Origin: Damh-18 sp964390945
GTDB taxonomy: Bacteria > Patescibacteriota > Minisyncoccia > Phycocordibacterales > UBA918
DNA length: 30,502 bases
Assembly (NCBI GenBank): GCA_964390945.1
Contig: CAYMIV010000012.1
Span: forward strand, 1-30,502
Direction: 5' to 3'
Shown in pieces: positions 7,880 to 14,593 of this stretch (its first letter is position 1; each line of letters begins with the position of its first letter). The notes under the pieces are model-generated. The model saw only the letters and a list, made by a program, of their open reading frames with translations. It did not search any database and was not told where the DNA came from. Made by a program: the position numbers and the translations under genes.

Positions 7880-8272
7880 CTATTCGGCCGGAACTGTCTC
7901 CGCAGGAGTTTCTCCCGGAGCGGCATTCTCTTCTGTCGCAGACTCTGTCGACGGGGCGTCTCCATCACCTTCAGTTGTTGATGCCGTTTCAGGTGCGGGG
8001 GGTGGAGGAGGTACATCGTCGGGCTTACCTGTTCCGACAAGACCACCGTTCGGTAAATTTTGGAATGCGCGCGGCGCGGGCATATTGACCTGACTCTCGC
8101 CACTTGAACTTCTCGTCACATTCGCATTTGAGATGGCGGCAGAAACATCAATTTGTCCTCGGTCTGAACGTCCATACATGACGGCACCACTCGCAACGAC
8201 AAGACCAACCGCAAAAACGATAAGGATTGTTTTAAGATTTGCAACACCGCGAACGTATTTTGTACGTATCAT
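7880..8272 (-). CDS. Membrane-anchored Pro/Glu/Ala-rich protein, unknown
   Basis: A 130-residue protein with a short basic N-terminus, a single hydrophobic segment (about 14-33), and a long disordered outer region: residues 40-75 are Ser/Asn-rich and 85-130 are Pro/Ala/Glu/Thr-rich with five consecutive prolines near 88-92. This is the plan of a signal-anchored extracytoplasmic protein with a flexible tail, for example a cell-wall spacer. No domain is recognised. The ATG at 8272 has a good extended -10 (TGCTATAAT) about 23 nt upstream. The gene is divergent from the infC transcription unit. Confidence 0.7.
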   Translation of the reverse strand: MIRTKYVRGVANLKTILIVFAVGLVVASGAVMYGRSDRGQIDVSAAISNANVTRSSSGESQVNMPAPRAFQNLPNGGLVGTGKPDDVPPPPPAPETASTTEGDGDAPSTESATEENAAPGETPAETVPAE

Positions 8273-8295
8273 ACCAATATCGATATTCGTGGGTA

Positions 8296-8304
8296 ATTAT
8301 AGCA
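8296..8304 (-). promoter_or_regulatory. Extended -10 promoter of the Pro-rich membrane protein
   Basis: TGCTATAAT is a consensus extended -10, 23 nt upstream of the ATG at 8272. It is back to back with the infC-unit promoter at 8321-8329. Confidence 0.6.
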
Positions 8305-8320
8305 TCAGAAACCGCCACCA

Positions 8321-8329
8321 TGCTAGAAT
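8321..8329 (+). promoter_or_regulatory. Extended -10 promoter of the infC transcription unit
   Basis: TGCTAGAAT ends 6 nt before the ATG of a 22-codon ORF at 8336. It would transcribe that ORF leaderlessly and then run through the attenuator-like hairpin into infC. Confidence 0.55.
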
Positions 8330-8335
8330 AATCAC

Positions 8336-8404
8336 ATGAAGGCAATCGCTGTCGCACTCCTCCTTTTTGTGGGACTTCTCATTCTGGATGCGTGGTTCAT
8401 GTAA
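8336..8404 (+). CDS. Tiny hydrophobic peptide, possible infC leader ORF
   Basis: A 22-codon ORF encoding MKAIAVALLLFVGLLILDAW plus two residues, a single hydrophobic helix after one lysine. It begins exactly 6 nt after an extended -10 box, so it would be the first thing translated on a leaderless infC transcript. It lies upstream of a terminator-like hairpin (8459-8480), which suggests either a leader peptide or a genuine small membrane protein. There is no homology evidence; the call rests on promoter placement and composition. Confidence 0.4.
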   Translation: MKAIAVALLLFVGLLILDAWFM

Positions 8405-8458
8405 CAGAGGCGGGGATTGCTCTTTTTCCATGAATATGTTAGATTTCCAACGTATTCG

Positions 8459-8480
8459 GGAGAGCATTTGCTCTCTTTTT
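8459..8480 (+). promoter_or_regulatory. Terminator-like attenuator hairpin before infC
   Basis: GAGAGC (8460-8465) and GCTCTC (8470-8475) form a stem with a 4-nt loop followed by five T. It lies 18 nt before the preferred infC start. TGCTCT at 8418-8423 could pair with AGAGCA at 8461-8466 and so act as an antiterminator. In several bacteria the infC-rpmI-rplT operon is controlled by bL20 through such a leader; here this is inference. Confidence 0.5.
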
Positions 8481-8497
8481 GCATAGTTTTTATAACC

Positions 8498-9025
8498 TTG
8501 AAAGACGAGAAAGTACGTATAAACCAAGCGATAAAGGCCAAGGAGCTCCGTGTTATCGGAGCAGGTGGTGAGAATTTCGGAGTTATTTCCCTGGAAGACG
8601 CTCTTGCCAAGGCGGCGGAAGCCAACCTTGACCTCATCGAAATCTCACCAACAGCGGTCCCGCCGGTTGCGAAGATTATGGACTTCGGCAAATACAGTTA
8701 CGAACTCAAAAAGAAGGCGAAGGAAATAAAAGCGAAATCGCACGTCACCGAAACGAAGGGAATGCAGGTCAAGATTGGAACCGGAGATCACGACCTCAAC
8801 ATCAAGGCAAAGCGGGTCGCGGAGTGGCTCGAAGAGGGTCATCGTGTAAAAATCGACCTCTTCCTCTGGGGGAGGTACAAATACATGGAGGAATCATTCC
8901 TCAAAGAGCGGCTTGAGAAGTTCTTGAAAATTGTTCCGGCAGAGTATAAAATAGCGGACGAAATCAAAAGGAGCCCCAAGGGATTCAGCACCGTCATAGA
9001 ACGAATGAGTGCGAAGAACAAATAG
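8498..9025 (+). CDS. infC: Translation initiation factor IF-3
   Basis: About 175 residues from TTG at 8498. The N-domain begins RINQAIKAKELRVIG and contains LDLIEISPTAVPPVAKIMDFGKY; the C-domain contains KGMQVKIGTGDHDLNIKAKR and the characteristic RVKIDLFLWGR region. IF-3 binds the 30S subunit, blocks 50S joining and checks the initiator codon. The frame is open back to a TTG at 8417, but those 27 codons cross the terminator-like hairpin and encode sequence unlike IF-3, so the later TTG is chosen. A rare start codon is also normal for infC (AUU in E. coli). It is first in an infC-rpmI-rplT operon. Confidence 0.93.
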   Translation: MKDEKVRINQAIKAKELRVIGAGGENFGVISLEDALAKAAEANLDLIEISPTAVPPVAKIMDFGKYSYELKKKAKEIKAKSHVTETKGMQVKIGTGDHDLNIKAKRVAEWLEEGHRVKIDLFLWGRYKYMEESFLKERLEKFLKIVPAEYKIADEIKRSPKGFSTVIERMSAKNK

Positions 9026-9080
9026 CAAAAACCTATTTTGCGCGGTGCTTTAAAGATTGAAGATACAATAAATCCTCACT

Positions 9081-9272
9081 ATGAAAACAAACAAATCCTA
9101 CTCGAAGCGAGTCAAAGTAACGAAGAACGGCAAAGTTGTGGCGCGTCGCGCAGGTCGTAATCACTTCAACGCGAAGCAAACCGGTCGCGAACGATTGAGT
9201 AAGCGTCGCACACAACGTCTTTCGCTCACAAAGAAAGCAATCCAGCGTTTCCTTCCGAAGTCAGGCGCATAA
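9081..9272 (+). CDS. rpmI: Ribosomal protein bL35
   Basis: A 63-residue, very basic protein of the usual length. It starts MKTNKSYSKRVKVTKNGKV and contains RRAGRNHFNAKQTGRER and the LTKKAIQRFLP end typical of bL35, a 50S component. It lies 55 nt after infC and 37 nt before rplT. No SD is seen; a TACAAT 11 nt upstream of the ATG could be an extra promoter. Confidence 0.95.
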   Translation: MKTNKSYSKRVKVTKNGKVVARRAGRNHFNAKQTGRERLSKRRTQRLSLTKKAIQRFLPKSGA

Positions 9273-9309
9273 TAAATATTTTCTTAATTCTTAATTTTAA
9301 TTTACTGAT

Positions 9310-9654
9310 ATGGCACGAGTAAAAGGCGGAGTGAGCGCAAATAAGCGCCGAAAATATATCCTCGCAAACACAAAGGGGTACCGTCTCGGACGATCGAAGA
9401 AAAAGCGACAGGCAATTGAGGCGATTCACCACGCACAACTCCACGCGTTTGCACACCGCAAGGACAAGAAGAACGTATTTCGCCGTGTTTGGACAAGCCG
9501 CATTAATGCGATTCTCCGCGAAAATGGGCAGAAATATAGCGTCTTTATGAAGACTCTTAAGGATAAGGGGGTTATTATAAATCGAAAGATTCTCGCAACG
9601 ATTGCGAAGGACCGCCCTGAAGTATTCGCACGCATCCTCGCACAGGTCAAATAA
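9310..9654 (+). CDS. rplT: Ribosomal protein bL20
   Basis: A 114-residue protein of normal length for bL20. It starts MARVKGGVSANKRRKYIL and carries AKGYR-like TKGYRLGRSKKKRQAIEAI, FRRVWTSRINAILRENG and an RKILATIAKDRPEVF ending. It is needed early in 50S assembly; in other bacteria it represses its own operon by binding the infC leader. It is last in infC-rpmI-rplT and is followed by a strong terminator. Confidence 0.96.
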   Translation: MARVKGGVSANKRRKYILANTKGYRLGRSKKKRQAIEAIHHAQLHAFAHRKDKKNVFRRVWTSRINAILRENGQKYSVFMKTLKDKGVIINRKILATIAKDRPEVFARILAQVK

Positions 9655-9672
9655 CTGAATTTAGGAGCCAAC

Positions 9673-9702
9673 GAAAAAACCTTGCAAATGCAAGGTTTTT
9701 TC
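9673..9702 (+). terminator. Terminator of infC-rpmI-rplT
   Basis: AAAAAACCTTGCA pairs with TGCAAGGTTTTTT around a 2-nt spacer, with the U tract on the plus strand. It is 18 nt after the rplT stop. Confidence 0.9.
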
Positions 9703-9741
9703 GTGATTTTACCCGATGGTGAGTTTTGCTCACTTTCCTTA

Positions 9742-9769
9742 TTGACAATATATGTAGATATGCTATAAT
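9742..9769 (+). promoter_or_regulatory. Consensus sigma70-type promoter
   Basis: TTGACA (9742-9747) and TATAAT (9764-9769) are both perfect consensus with a 16-nt spacer. It is the strongest promoter in the window by inspection and drives the acidic gene at 9828. Confidence 0.85.
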
Positions 9770-9827
9770 ATAAGGAGTTTACTGGTGTTTTGTTTTTAAA
9801 CAAGAAGTTCCTTTCAGGAGGGTAGGG

Positions 9828-10274
9828 ATGAGCATCACGATTTGCTGCGCTTTCGCGCAACCGGGTGTCGCAACTGCGTATATGGGGAACGCCGACATGG
9901 GGTTCGACCCGGAGACGGGGGAGTACGTCCCCCGCGAGCAGTTCATCGACACGTACGACGACCACAGGTTCTCGACCCACGGCCGCGAGGAGGAAGAGGA
10001 CTCCGACGGCGAGGACGAAGACTTCAACGCCGACCTCGAAATGGAGGCGGCGTGGGAGGACCGGTACGACGAACTCTCCGCCCTCGTCGCCGAACAGGAG
10101 GCAGACGAGACGACGGCATACGCGACCTCGACGAAGGGGACGCACCCGGAATTCCGGGGGAAGGAGAAGTTGGGTCCCTACCGGTCTCTCCCGCGCGGGA
10201 AGGACACCAGCAAGGACCGCCGCCTCCGCGCAAACGGGTCCGCCAAGACCCGCGCCCGGGACACCGCTTGGTAG
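9828..10274 (+). CDS. Acidic hypothetical protein of atypical composition
   Basis: A 148-residue protein not recognised as any family. Residues about 55-75 are dominated by Glu/Asp, residues 76-100 are helical and acidic, and residues 105-148 turn strongly basic (Lys/Arg with Gly and Ser), giving a two-charge-block architecture. There is no membrane segment. Base use is very different from the neighbours: by hand count only 19 of 148 codons end in A or T. The ATG has AGGAGG 6 nt upstream, an exception in this window. It has its own perfect promoter and a 13-bp terminator, so it is an autonomous and probably highly expressed unit. Transfer from a high-GC source, or strong codon selection, could explain this. 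Confidence 0.72.
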   Translation: MSITICCAFAQPGVATAYMGNADMGFDPETGEYVPREQFIDTYDDHRFSTHGREEEEDSDGEDEDFNADLEMEAAWEDRYDELSALVAEQEADETTAYATSTKGTHPEFRGKEKLGPYRSLPRGKDTSKDRRLRANGSAKTRARDTAW

Positions 10275-10288
10275 CCTTAGGCGCAGAT

Positions 10289-10326
10289 GGGTCCGAACGA
10301 CGAAGTCGTTCGGACCCTTTCTTTTT
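10289..10326 (+). terminator. Strong terminator of the acidic gene
   Basis: GGGTCCGAACGAC (10289-10301) and GTCGTTCGGACCC (10305-10317) form a perfect 13-bp stem with a GAA loop, followed by TTTCTTTTT. Confidence 0.92.
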
Positions 10327-10375
10327 ATACTGTATTCTTCAAATCATTCCGCATGCAGTGCGTTTCGCTGCGTTT

Positions 10376-11734
10376 TTAAAAATCTATTTTGATACATTCA
10401 CCAGGTTCTGGTGCAACGGCGTTGAGCCCGAGGTAGTCGCGAAGCCGCTGTACGAGAAAGAGCGATGCGCGCTCCTCCCCCATTGTCACAAACACCCGCT
10501 TTGCCTTTTCACAACCCGCATCAACAAAATTAATGAGTTGGTCACGGTCGGCGTGACCCGAGTACCCTTGGATACGGGCAATCTTCGCACGAACCCGAAC
10601 CGTCTCGCCTTCAATCGTCACCTTTTTTGCGCCATCGTAGAGTATTCGTCCCAAACTTCCGACCGATTGATATCCAACGAGGAGAAGGGTCGTCTTGGGG
10701 TCCTCAAGGTATCGTTTTTCATGCATCAGTATACGCCCGCCGTGGCTCATGCCCGAGCCGGCGATGATGATTTTGGGTCCCCGCACCTTCGCAATCTCTT
10801 CCGAAGCAGCGACCGTTCGTGTAAAGGAGAGTTTTGGGAAGTCAAAAATATCGTCGCCTCCCGCCACCTGCTCTCGCACACGTTCGGCGAGATATAAAAT
10901 GTGTTTTTTGTAGAGTTCGGTCACCGCGATTGCGAGCGGTGAATCAAGAAATACCGGAATCGGTTCTATTTCGCCGCGCTCGACAAAATTATTTATCTCA
11001 AAGAGCATGCCTTGCGTGCGCTCGAGCGAAAAAGCGGGAATGATGAGGGTGCCACCCCGTTTCCGCGTATCCTCGATGTAATGTTTGAGGAGTTCGCTCC
11101 GTTCGGCGACCCCCTCGTGTTCACGGTCGCCGTAGACGCTCTCCATGAGGAGGTAGTCATAGTCCTTTACGATTTCGGGAGCGTCGAGGAGGGGTTGGGG
11201 TGTATTTCCAATATCTCCCGTGAATAGGAACTTTTTGTCGCCACGAGAAAGCGTCACCATTGCTGATCCGAGTATGTGGCCCGCATTGGTAAACGTCGCG
11301 GTTACGTCATCTCCGAGTGCAATTGGTTCGTGGTACTCGGCCGTTTTCCAGCGTGCGAGCGCCGCTTCTATATGTACACGCTCAAAACATCGCGGGACGC
11401 CATACCGTTCTGACTCATACGACATAACCTTGAACGCATCTTCGAGCATGAGCGCGGCGAGGTCTTTCGTTGGAAGAGTCGAATAAATAACTCCGCCAAA
11501 TCCATCCTTTATGAGTTTCGGAATGCGCCCGATATGGTCGGCGTGGGCATGTGTGACGCAGAGCACATCAATGCTCCCCGGGGCATATGCGAACGGGTCA
11601 CTGTTCGACTCGAGCGCGAAACGGTCGCCCTGACGGAGTCCGCAATCAATCAAAATTCGGATGCCGCCACTATCGAGAAGAAAGTTTGCCCCCGTTACGT
11701 CACCAACACCGCCTGCGAATGTAATCTGTGCCAT
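10376..11734 (-). CDS. Metallo-beta-lactamase/beta-CASP RNase (CPSF73/Ysh1-like)
   Basis: A 452-residue protein with an N-terminal MBL core and the THAHADH zinc motif (61-67), then GHILGSAM, TGDIG and an acidic/His region. The beta-CASP insert carries FSLERTQ, and after it come the SGMSHGGRI, GYQSVGSLGR and C-terminal IQGYSGHAD RMMBL-type motifs. All are typical of the CPSF73/Ysh1-like branch, which acts as endo- or exoribonuclease in RNA processing and decay. Residues for two zinc ions look complete. It starts 5 nt after the stop of the upstream membrane-protein gene, so the two are co-transcribed. Confidence 0.93.
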   Translation of the reverse strand: MAQITFAGGVGDVTGANFLLDSGGIRILIDCGLRQGDRFALESNSDPFAYAPGSIDVLCVTHAHADHIGRIPKLIKDGFGGVIYSTLPTKDLAALMLEDAFKVMSYESERYGVPRCFERVHIEAALARWKTAEYHEPIALGDDVTATFTNAGHILGSAMVTLSRGDKKFLFTGDIGNTPQPLLDAPEIVKDYDYLLMESVYGDREHEGVAERSELLKHYIEDTRKRGGTLIIPAFSLERTQGMLFEINNFVERGEIEPIPVFLDSPLAIAVTELYKKHILYLAERVREQVAGGDDIFDFPKLSFTRTVAASEEIAKVRGPKIIIAGSGMSHGGRILMHEKRYLEDPKTTLLLVGYQSVGSLGRILYDGAKKVTIEGETVRVRAKIARIQGYSGHADRDQLINFVDAGCEKAKRVFVTMGEERASLFLVQRLRDYLGLNAVAPEPGECIKIDF

Positions 11735-11739
11735 ATATA

Positions 11740-12123
11740 TTAGAGCATTCTCACGCGAGCGCCGACAAAAAATCCGATACCACCGCCCGCAAGATCCATT
11801 CCCAAATCACCCACGGTATCAATGAAGAGATTTGGTTCGAGTACTGACGCACCGATGAAATACTCGAAGACCTCCCATAAAATTCCCGTGACAAGCACGC
11901 ACCCCAGTACCGGAATCAAAGAATAAAATCGTTCCGGGATACGCAGGCGAAATACGGGGAGCAAGAATAGTGCGAGCGCGACACATGTGCCCCCAAGGAG
12001 ATGCACAGGATAGTCAAACCAGGAGTATCTCCAATAAAGTGAAAATTGTGTCGCCGCAACGTGAACAATCGCCATGGTCGTGACTGCAGATAAAAAAAGT
12101 GTGGTGAGAAGCGACGAACGCAT
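11740..12123 (-). CDS. Small multi-pass membrane protein, VanZ/YjdF (DUF2238)-like
   Basis: A 127-residue protein with about four hydrophobic helices. Polar signature residues inside the membrane part, WFDYPVHLLGG, ILWEVFEY and DTVGDLGMDLAGG, match the D...H..GG / W.E...EY / D...D...D pattern of small VanZ-like and YjdF/DUF2238 proteins, whose biochemical role is poorly defined. The ATG at 12123 is preferred because a TGCTACTAT box ends 8 nt before it; a GTG at 12174 would run into the terminator region. It is the first gene of a two-gene unit with the beta-CASP RNase. Confidence 0.75.
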   Translation of the reverse strand: MRSSLLTTLFLSAVTTMAIVHVAATQFSLYWRYSWFDYPVHLLGGTCVALALFLLPVFRLRIPERFYSLIPVLGCVLVTGILWEVFEYFIGASVLEPNLFIDTVGDLGMDLAGGGIGFFVGARVRML

Positions 12124-12131
12124 GTGCACAC

Positions 12132-12140
12132 ATAGTAGCA
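12132..12140 (-). promoter_or_regulatory. Extended -10 promoter of the membrane protein-RNase unit
   Basis: TGCTACTAT ends 8 nt before the ATG at 12123, again predicting a near-leaderless mRNA. Confidence 0.5.
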
Positions 12141-12175
12141 CACTGGACGAACAATGGATTGAGAATGCGCGCACG

Positions 12176-12204
12176 AAAAAAAACGCACTCGGTGCGTTTT
12201 TTTT
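12176..12204. terminator. Terminator of the ncRNA (bidirectional)
   Basis: Runs of eight A and eight T flank a CGCAC/GTGCG stem with a 3-nt loop. On the minus strand it follows the closing stem of the predicted structured RNA directly. Confidence 0.88.
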
Positions 12205-12361
12205 CGTGGAACCACGGGTTGCATGTCTCCTGAATCACTCCAGGTGGGCGTCCTTTCCAAGCACTTGTGAAATCTCGTCGCGTCGAGTTCTCAACCGTAC
12301 TTGTGACTACAGACAGCCCTTGATATGCAATTAAGCAGAACATGCGTTCCCGCGGTTCCAC
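12205..12361 (-). ncRNA. 6S-RNA-like structured ncRNA (candidate ssrS)
   Basis: About 157 nt that can fold into one long interrupted rod. A 13-bp closing stem pairs 12206-12218 with 12349-12361 (one G-U). A short internal loop and GCATGT/ACATGC follow. Then comes a large central bubble of about 20 nt on each side, in which the 3' side can form a CCTG/CAGG mini-hairpin. The apical arm has GGGC-GTC/GAC-GCCC, AAGTAC/GTGCTT and CTCG/CGAG. This is the architecture of 6S RNA, which mimics an open promoter and binds RNA polymerase. An extended -10 box ends about 6 nt before the 5' end, and a terminator starts just after the 3' end, so the unit is complete. It has no coding potential and does not show SRP, tmRNA or RNase P core motifs. 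The identity is inferred from shape only. Confidence 0.6.
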
Positions 12362-12366
12362 TTAAA

Positions 12367-12375
12367 AGTATATCA
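12367..12375 (-). promoter_or_regulatory. Extended -10 promoter of the 6S-like RNA
   Basis: TGATATACT places the transcription start at about 12361-12360, precisely the outer base pair of the closing stem. Confidence 0.65.
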
Positions 12376-12449
12376 CCAATGCACTGGGGCGTGAGGCGTG
12401 TGCTCAATACCAATCTGTGAACAACTCTGTTTTTTCTCACGCGAGAACG

Positions 12450-12473
12450 AAAAACGCCCCGAGGGGCGTTTTT
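12450..12473. terminator. Terminator of the nucleoside diphosphate kinase gene
   Basis: AAAAACGCCCC and GGGGCGTTTTT form a perfect 11-bp stem with a 2-nt spacer, 7 nt beyond the ndk stop codon on the minus strand. Confidence 0.88.
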
Positions 12474-12480
12474 CGATTAT

Positions 12481-13089
12481 TTATTCCGCCACGCCGTCAA
12501 AATCAACATCGTACATGATGCGCTCCTGCGCCGTCGCATAGTTCATGATTTCCGCGTCGGTAAACCAAACTTTAATTTCACGTTCCGCTTCCTCGGGTGA
12601 CTCCGAACAGTGGATGAGATTGCGTACCGCGCGATTCTCAAATGATGAGTGCGCATACGAATCTACCGTGTAGTCGCCGCGTATGGTTCCCACATCTGAT
12701 GTTGCGGGCTCTGTCGTACCGACAAGTTTTGTAACAACGGCGACAGCCTGGTTGCCCTCAAGAATCATTGCAACGACGGGGGCGGCGGTCATGTATTTCA
12801 CAATAGTGTCAATAATGGCGCGCCCATACTCTATCGGCTCCTTATCCACGGGAAGCCCCTGCGATTGCAGGTCCTCAACGATGCGAGTCCCCTTCCTTAG
12901 AAACCACTCTTCATTTTTATTGTAGTGTGCAAGCAGTTGTTCCTTTTTCGGAACAATCATTTTCATTGCTGAAAACTTGAGACCGGTGCGCTCAAAACGA
13001 CCTATGATTTCGCCAATGAGCGAACGCTGGACCGAATCAGGCTTCAGTATGACGAAGGAGCGCTCTTGGTGTGGTTTGCGGTTGTACAT
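12481..13089 (-). CDS. ndk: Nucleoside diphosphate kinase with an internal insertion
   Basis: A 202-residue protein. The fold markers are SFVILKPDSVQRSLIGEII (Lys16), YMTAAPVVAMILEG, the GT[I/L]RGDY region and NLIHCSESPEEAEREI with the phospho-accepting His160. It transfers gamma phosphate among nucleoside triphosphates. It is about 50 residues longer than the usual 140-150: extra sequence lies between the HY motif (55-56) and the VKYMTAAP strand, and there is a C-terminal tail of acidic residues. Catalytic residues appear intact, so it should be active. It is a single gene with its own promoter and terminator. Because of the insertion, quaternary structure may differ from the usual hexamer. 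Confidence 0.9.
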   Translation of the reverse strand: MYNRKPHQERSFVILKPDSVQRSLIGEIIGRFERTGLKFSAMKMIVPKKEQLLAHYNKNEEWFLRKGTRIVEDLQSQGLPVDKEPIEYGRAIIDTIVKYMTAAPVVAMILEGNQAVAVVTKLVGTTEPATSDVGTIRGDYTVDSYAHSSFENRAVRNLIHCSESPEEAEREIKVWFTDAEIMNYATAQERIMYDVDFDGVAE

Positions 13090-13121
13090 GTGTCGTGGTT
13101 TAGGAATAAAAATATGTCGTG

Positions 13122-13149
13122 AGTATACCCTACTCTTGTCTTAATTCAA
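13122..13149 (-). promoter_or_regulatory. Promoter of ndk
   Basis: TTGAAT (13144-13149 read on the minus strand) and TATACT (13122-13127) are 16 nt apart. The core GGGTATACTCAC is identical to the one before rplC. Confidence 0.7.
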
Positions 13150-13200
13150 GGAAATTTGGCATTATTTCTCCATCCATATCTTCATCACCCCCAATATTCT

Positions 13201-13980
13201 CTACTCCCGCGTCATTACCTCAGGACCATTTTCCGTGATAGCGACCGTGTGTTCAAAGTGCGCGCTTCGTGAACCATCTTTAGTGAAGACGCTATAGTAG
13301 TCGCCCTCGTCATCAAAAACAACGTCTTTCTTTCCGACATTCACTATCGGCTCGATGGCATAGACGTGTCCGACTTCGATACGAATGCCTGTGCCTTTTT
13401 TGCCGAAATTCGGAATGAGCGGATCTTCATGCACCGCATACCCGACACCGTGTCCGCAGAGCGCCTCAACAACACTAAACCCATGTGCGCGGACAAAAGT
13501 ACCAACCGCATTGCCGATGTCGCCGGTATAGCCGCCCGGCTGCGCAGCCTTGATGCCGATAGTGAGCGCTTCTTTCGTCACATTGATGAGTTTTTGAGAG
13601 ATCTTGTCTGTCGTTCCGACCGGCACCGTAATTCCCGAATCAACAATCATTCCCTTGTAGCCAACGGACATATCGAGATTGATGATGTCGCCCTCCTTGA
13701 GCACTTCGTCAGCGCGAGGCACGCCGTGCTGCACGGTGTTGTTTACCGATGTGCAGAGCGCCGCAGGGTACGGTACGGGCGCGAATTCGGGATGATATCC
13801 GAGCAGTACCGGCTCAACGCCGTATTTCTCAACCAACTCAAGCGCGCGGTCGTTAATGTCCTCGGTAGAAACACCGGGCTTTGCGTATTCACTCAGCTCG
13901 CGCAAAATTCGAGCGAGTATCGCGCCTCCCGTGCGCAGGAGGGCAATTTCTTCCTTGGTTTTCTTTGTGATGCCGCTCAT
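13201..13980 (-). CDS. map: Methionine aminopeptidase, type I
   Basis: A 259-residue enzyme that removes the N-terminal Met from new proteins. The five metal ligands are at the expected places: D103 and D114 (NLDMSVGYKGMIVDSG), H177 (CGHGVG), E210 (YAIEP) and E243 (HFEHT); the substrate-binding His is in NNTVQHG (H85). The length is normal for the short bacterial form without a zinc-finger extension. The start codon overlaps the adk stop by 4 nt, so the two are co-translated, as in the classical secY-adk-map order. Here, however, secY lies elsewhere. Confidence 0.96.
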   Translation of the reverse strand: MSGITKKTKEEIALLRTGGAILARILRELSEYAKPGVSTEDINDRALELVEKYGVEPVLLGYHPEFAPVPYPAALCTSVNNTVQHGVPRADEVLKEGDIINLDMSVGYKGMIVDSGITVPVGTTDKISQKLINVTKEALTIGIKAAQPGGYTGDIGNAVGTFVRAHGFSVVEALCGHGVGYAVHEDPLIPNFGKKGTGIRIEVGHVYAIEPIVNVGKKDVVFDDEGDYYSVFTKDGSRSAHFEHTVAITENGPEVMTRE

Positions 13981-14573
13981 ACAAGAGTAAGCCTGTTTAC
14001 AATTTCATGGTGCACCTCCTCTATCGAGAGCATGCCGTTAATATCCCAAACGGTCGTACGTGCACGGGAGCGGTAGTACGCAAGGAGCGGCAAAATTTCT
14101 TCCCGATACCACGAGAGTCGCTCCTCGATTGAATCTGAGGTGTCGTCTTGGCGTGCGCGCTTGAGCATGCGTTCCCGAACGACATCTTCCGGAGTTTCGA
14201 GATTTACGATGACGAGGTGCTCTCTCCGATAGAATGTGAGGGCGCTCTCAAGCACGCGCGCTTCATCGAGCGTGCGGGGAAAACCGTCAATGAGGAGATG
14301 GCAATCGGCATCTGCGTGCTGATGGAGCGCGTCGCCCCAGAGTACAACGGAAAGAAAGAGTGGTTGCAATACCCCGGTATTTAATGTTTCGTGCACCTCC
14401 TGTTCGGTATACCCTTCTCGCTTTTCCGCGAGAGCTCGAAACCGGCGACCGGTCTGAATATCGACGACCCGACGACCAGGATCGGCATTTCGAAGCACAT
14501 CGCGTAATTTCGCAATTTGGGTTCCCTTCCCGCTTCCCTGCGGTCCGATAAAAATAATTGTTTTTGTCTCCAT
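13977..14573 (-). CDS. adk: Adenylate kinase
   Basis: A 198-residue enzyme (ATP + AMP to 2 ADP). It has the P-loop GPQGSGKGT (10-18), an NMP-binding part with the QTGRRFRALAE region, and the DGFPRT motif. The LID is of the short type with no zinc cysteines (the sequence around RMLKRARQDDTSDSIEERL), so no zinc site is expected. The ATG at 14573 is preferred to the GTG one codon earlier. It overlaps map by 4 nt. Confidence 0.94.
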   Translation of the reverse strand: METKTIIFIGPQGSGKGTQIAKLRDVLRNADPGRRVVDIQTGRRFRALAEKREGYTEQEVHETLNTGVLQPLFLSVVLWGDALHQHADADCHLLIDGFPRTLDEARVLESALTFYRREHLVIVNLETPEDVVRERMLKRARQDDTSDSIEERLSWYREEILPLLAYYRSRARTTVWDINGMLSIEEVHHEIVNRLTLV

Positions 14574-14587
14574 CACGTTAGAACTTT

Positions 14588-14593
14588 ATTATA
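14588..14593 (-). promoter_or_regulatory. -10 box of adk-map
   Basis: TATAAT lies 14 nt upstream of the adk ATG and predicts a leader of only about 7 nt. No SD is present. Confidence 0.5.

Noticed and set aside
7858..8103. In-frame upstream extension of the FMN-binding protein gene
   Set aside because: It overlaps the Pro-rich membrane protein gene in another frame, is Arg-rich low complexity and matches no part of the family.
8417..8497. Longer infC start (TTG at 8417)
   Set aside because: It crosses the terminator-like hairpin and encodes residues unlike IF-3; TTG at 8498 gives the normal length.
9842..10897. Long plus-strand open frame of about 350 codons
   Set aside because: It is a shadow of the GC-rich acidic gene in another frame and runs through a 13-bp terminator into the antisense of the beta-CASP RNase.
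12205..12361. tmRNA, RNase P or SRP RNA identity for the structured RNA
   Set aside because: It is too short for tmRNA or RNase P and lacks their conserved core motifs and the GGAAGG-type SRP apical loop; the bubble-and-rod shape fits 6S better.
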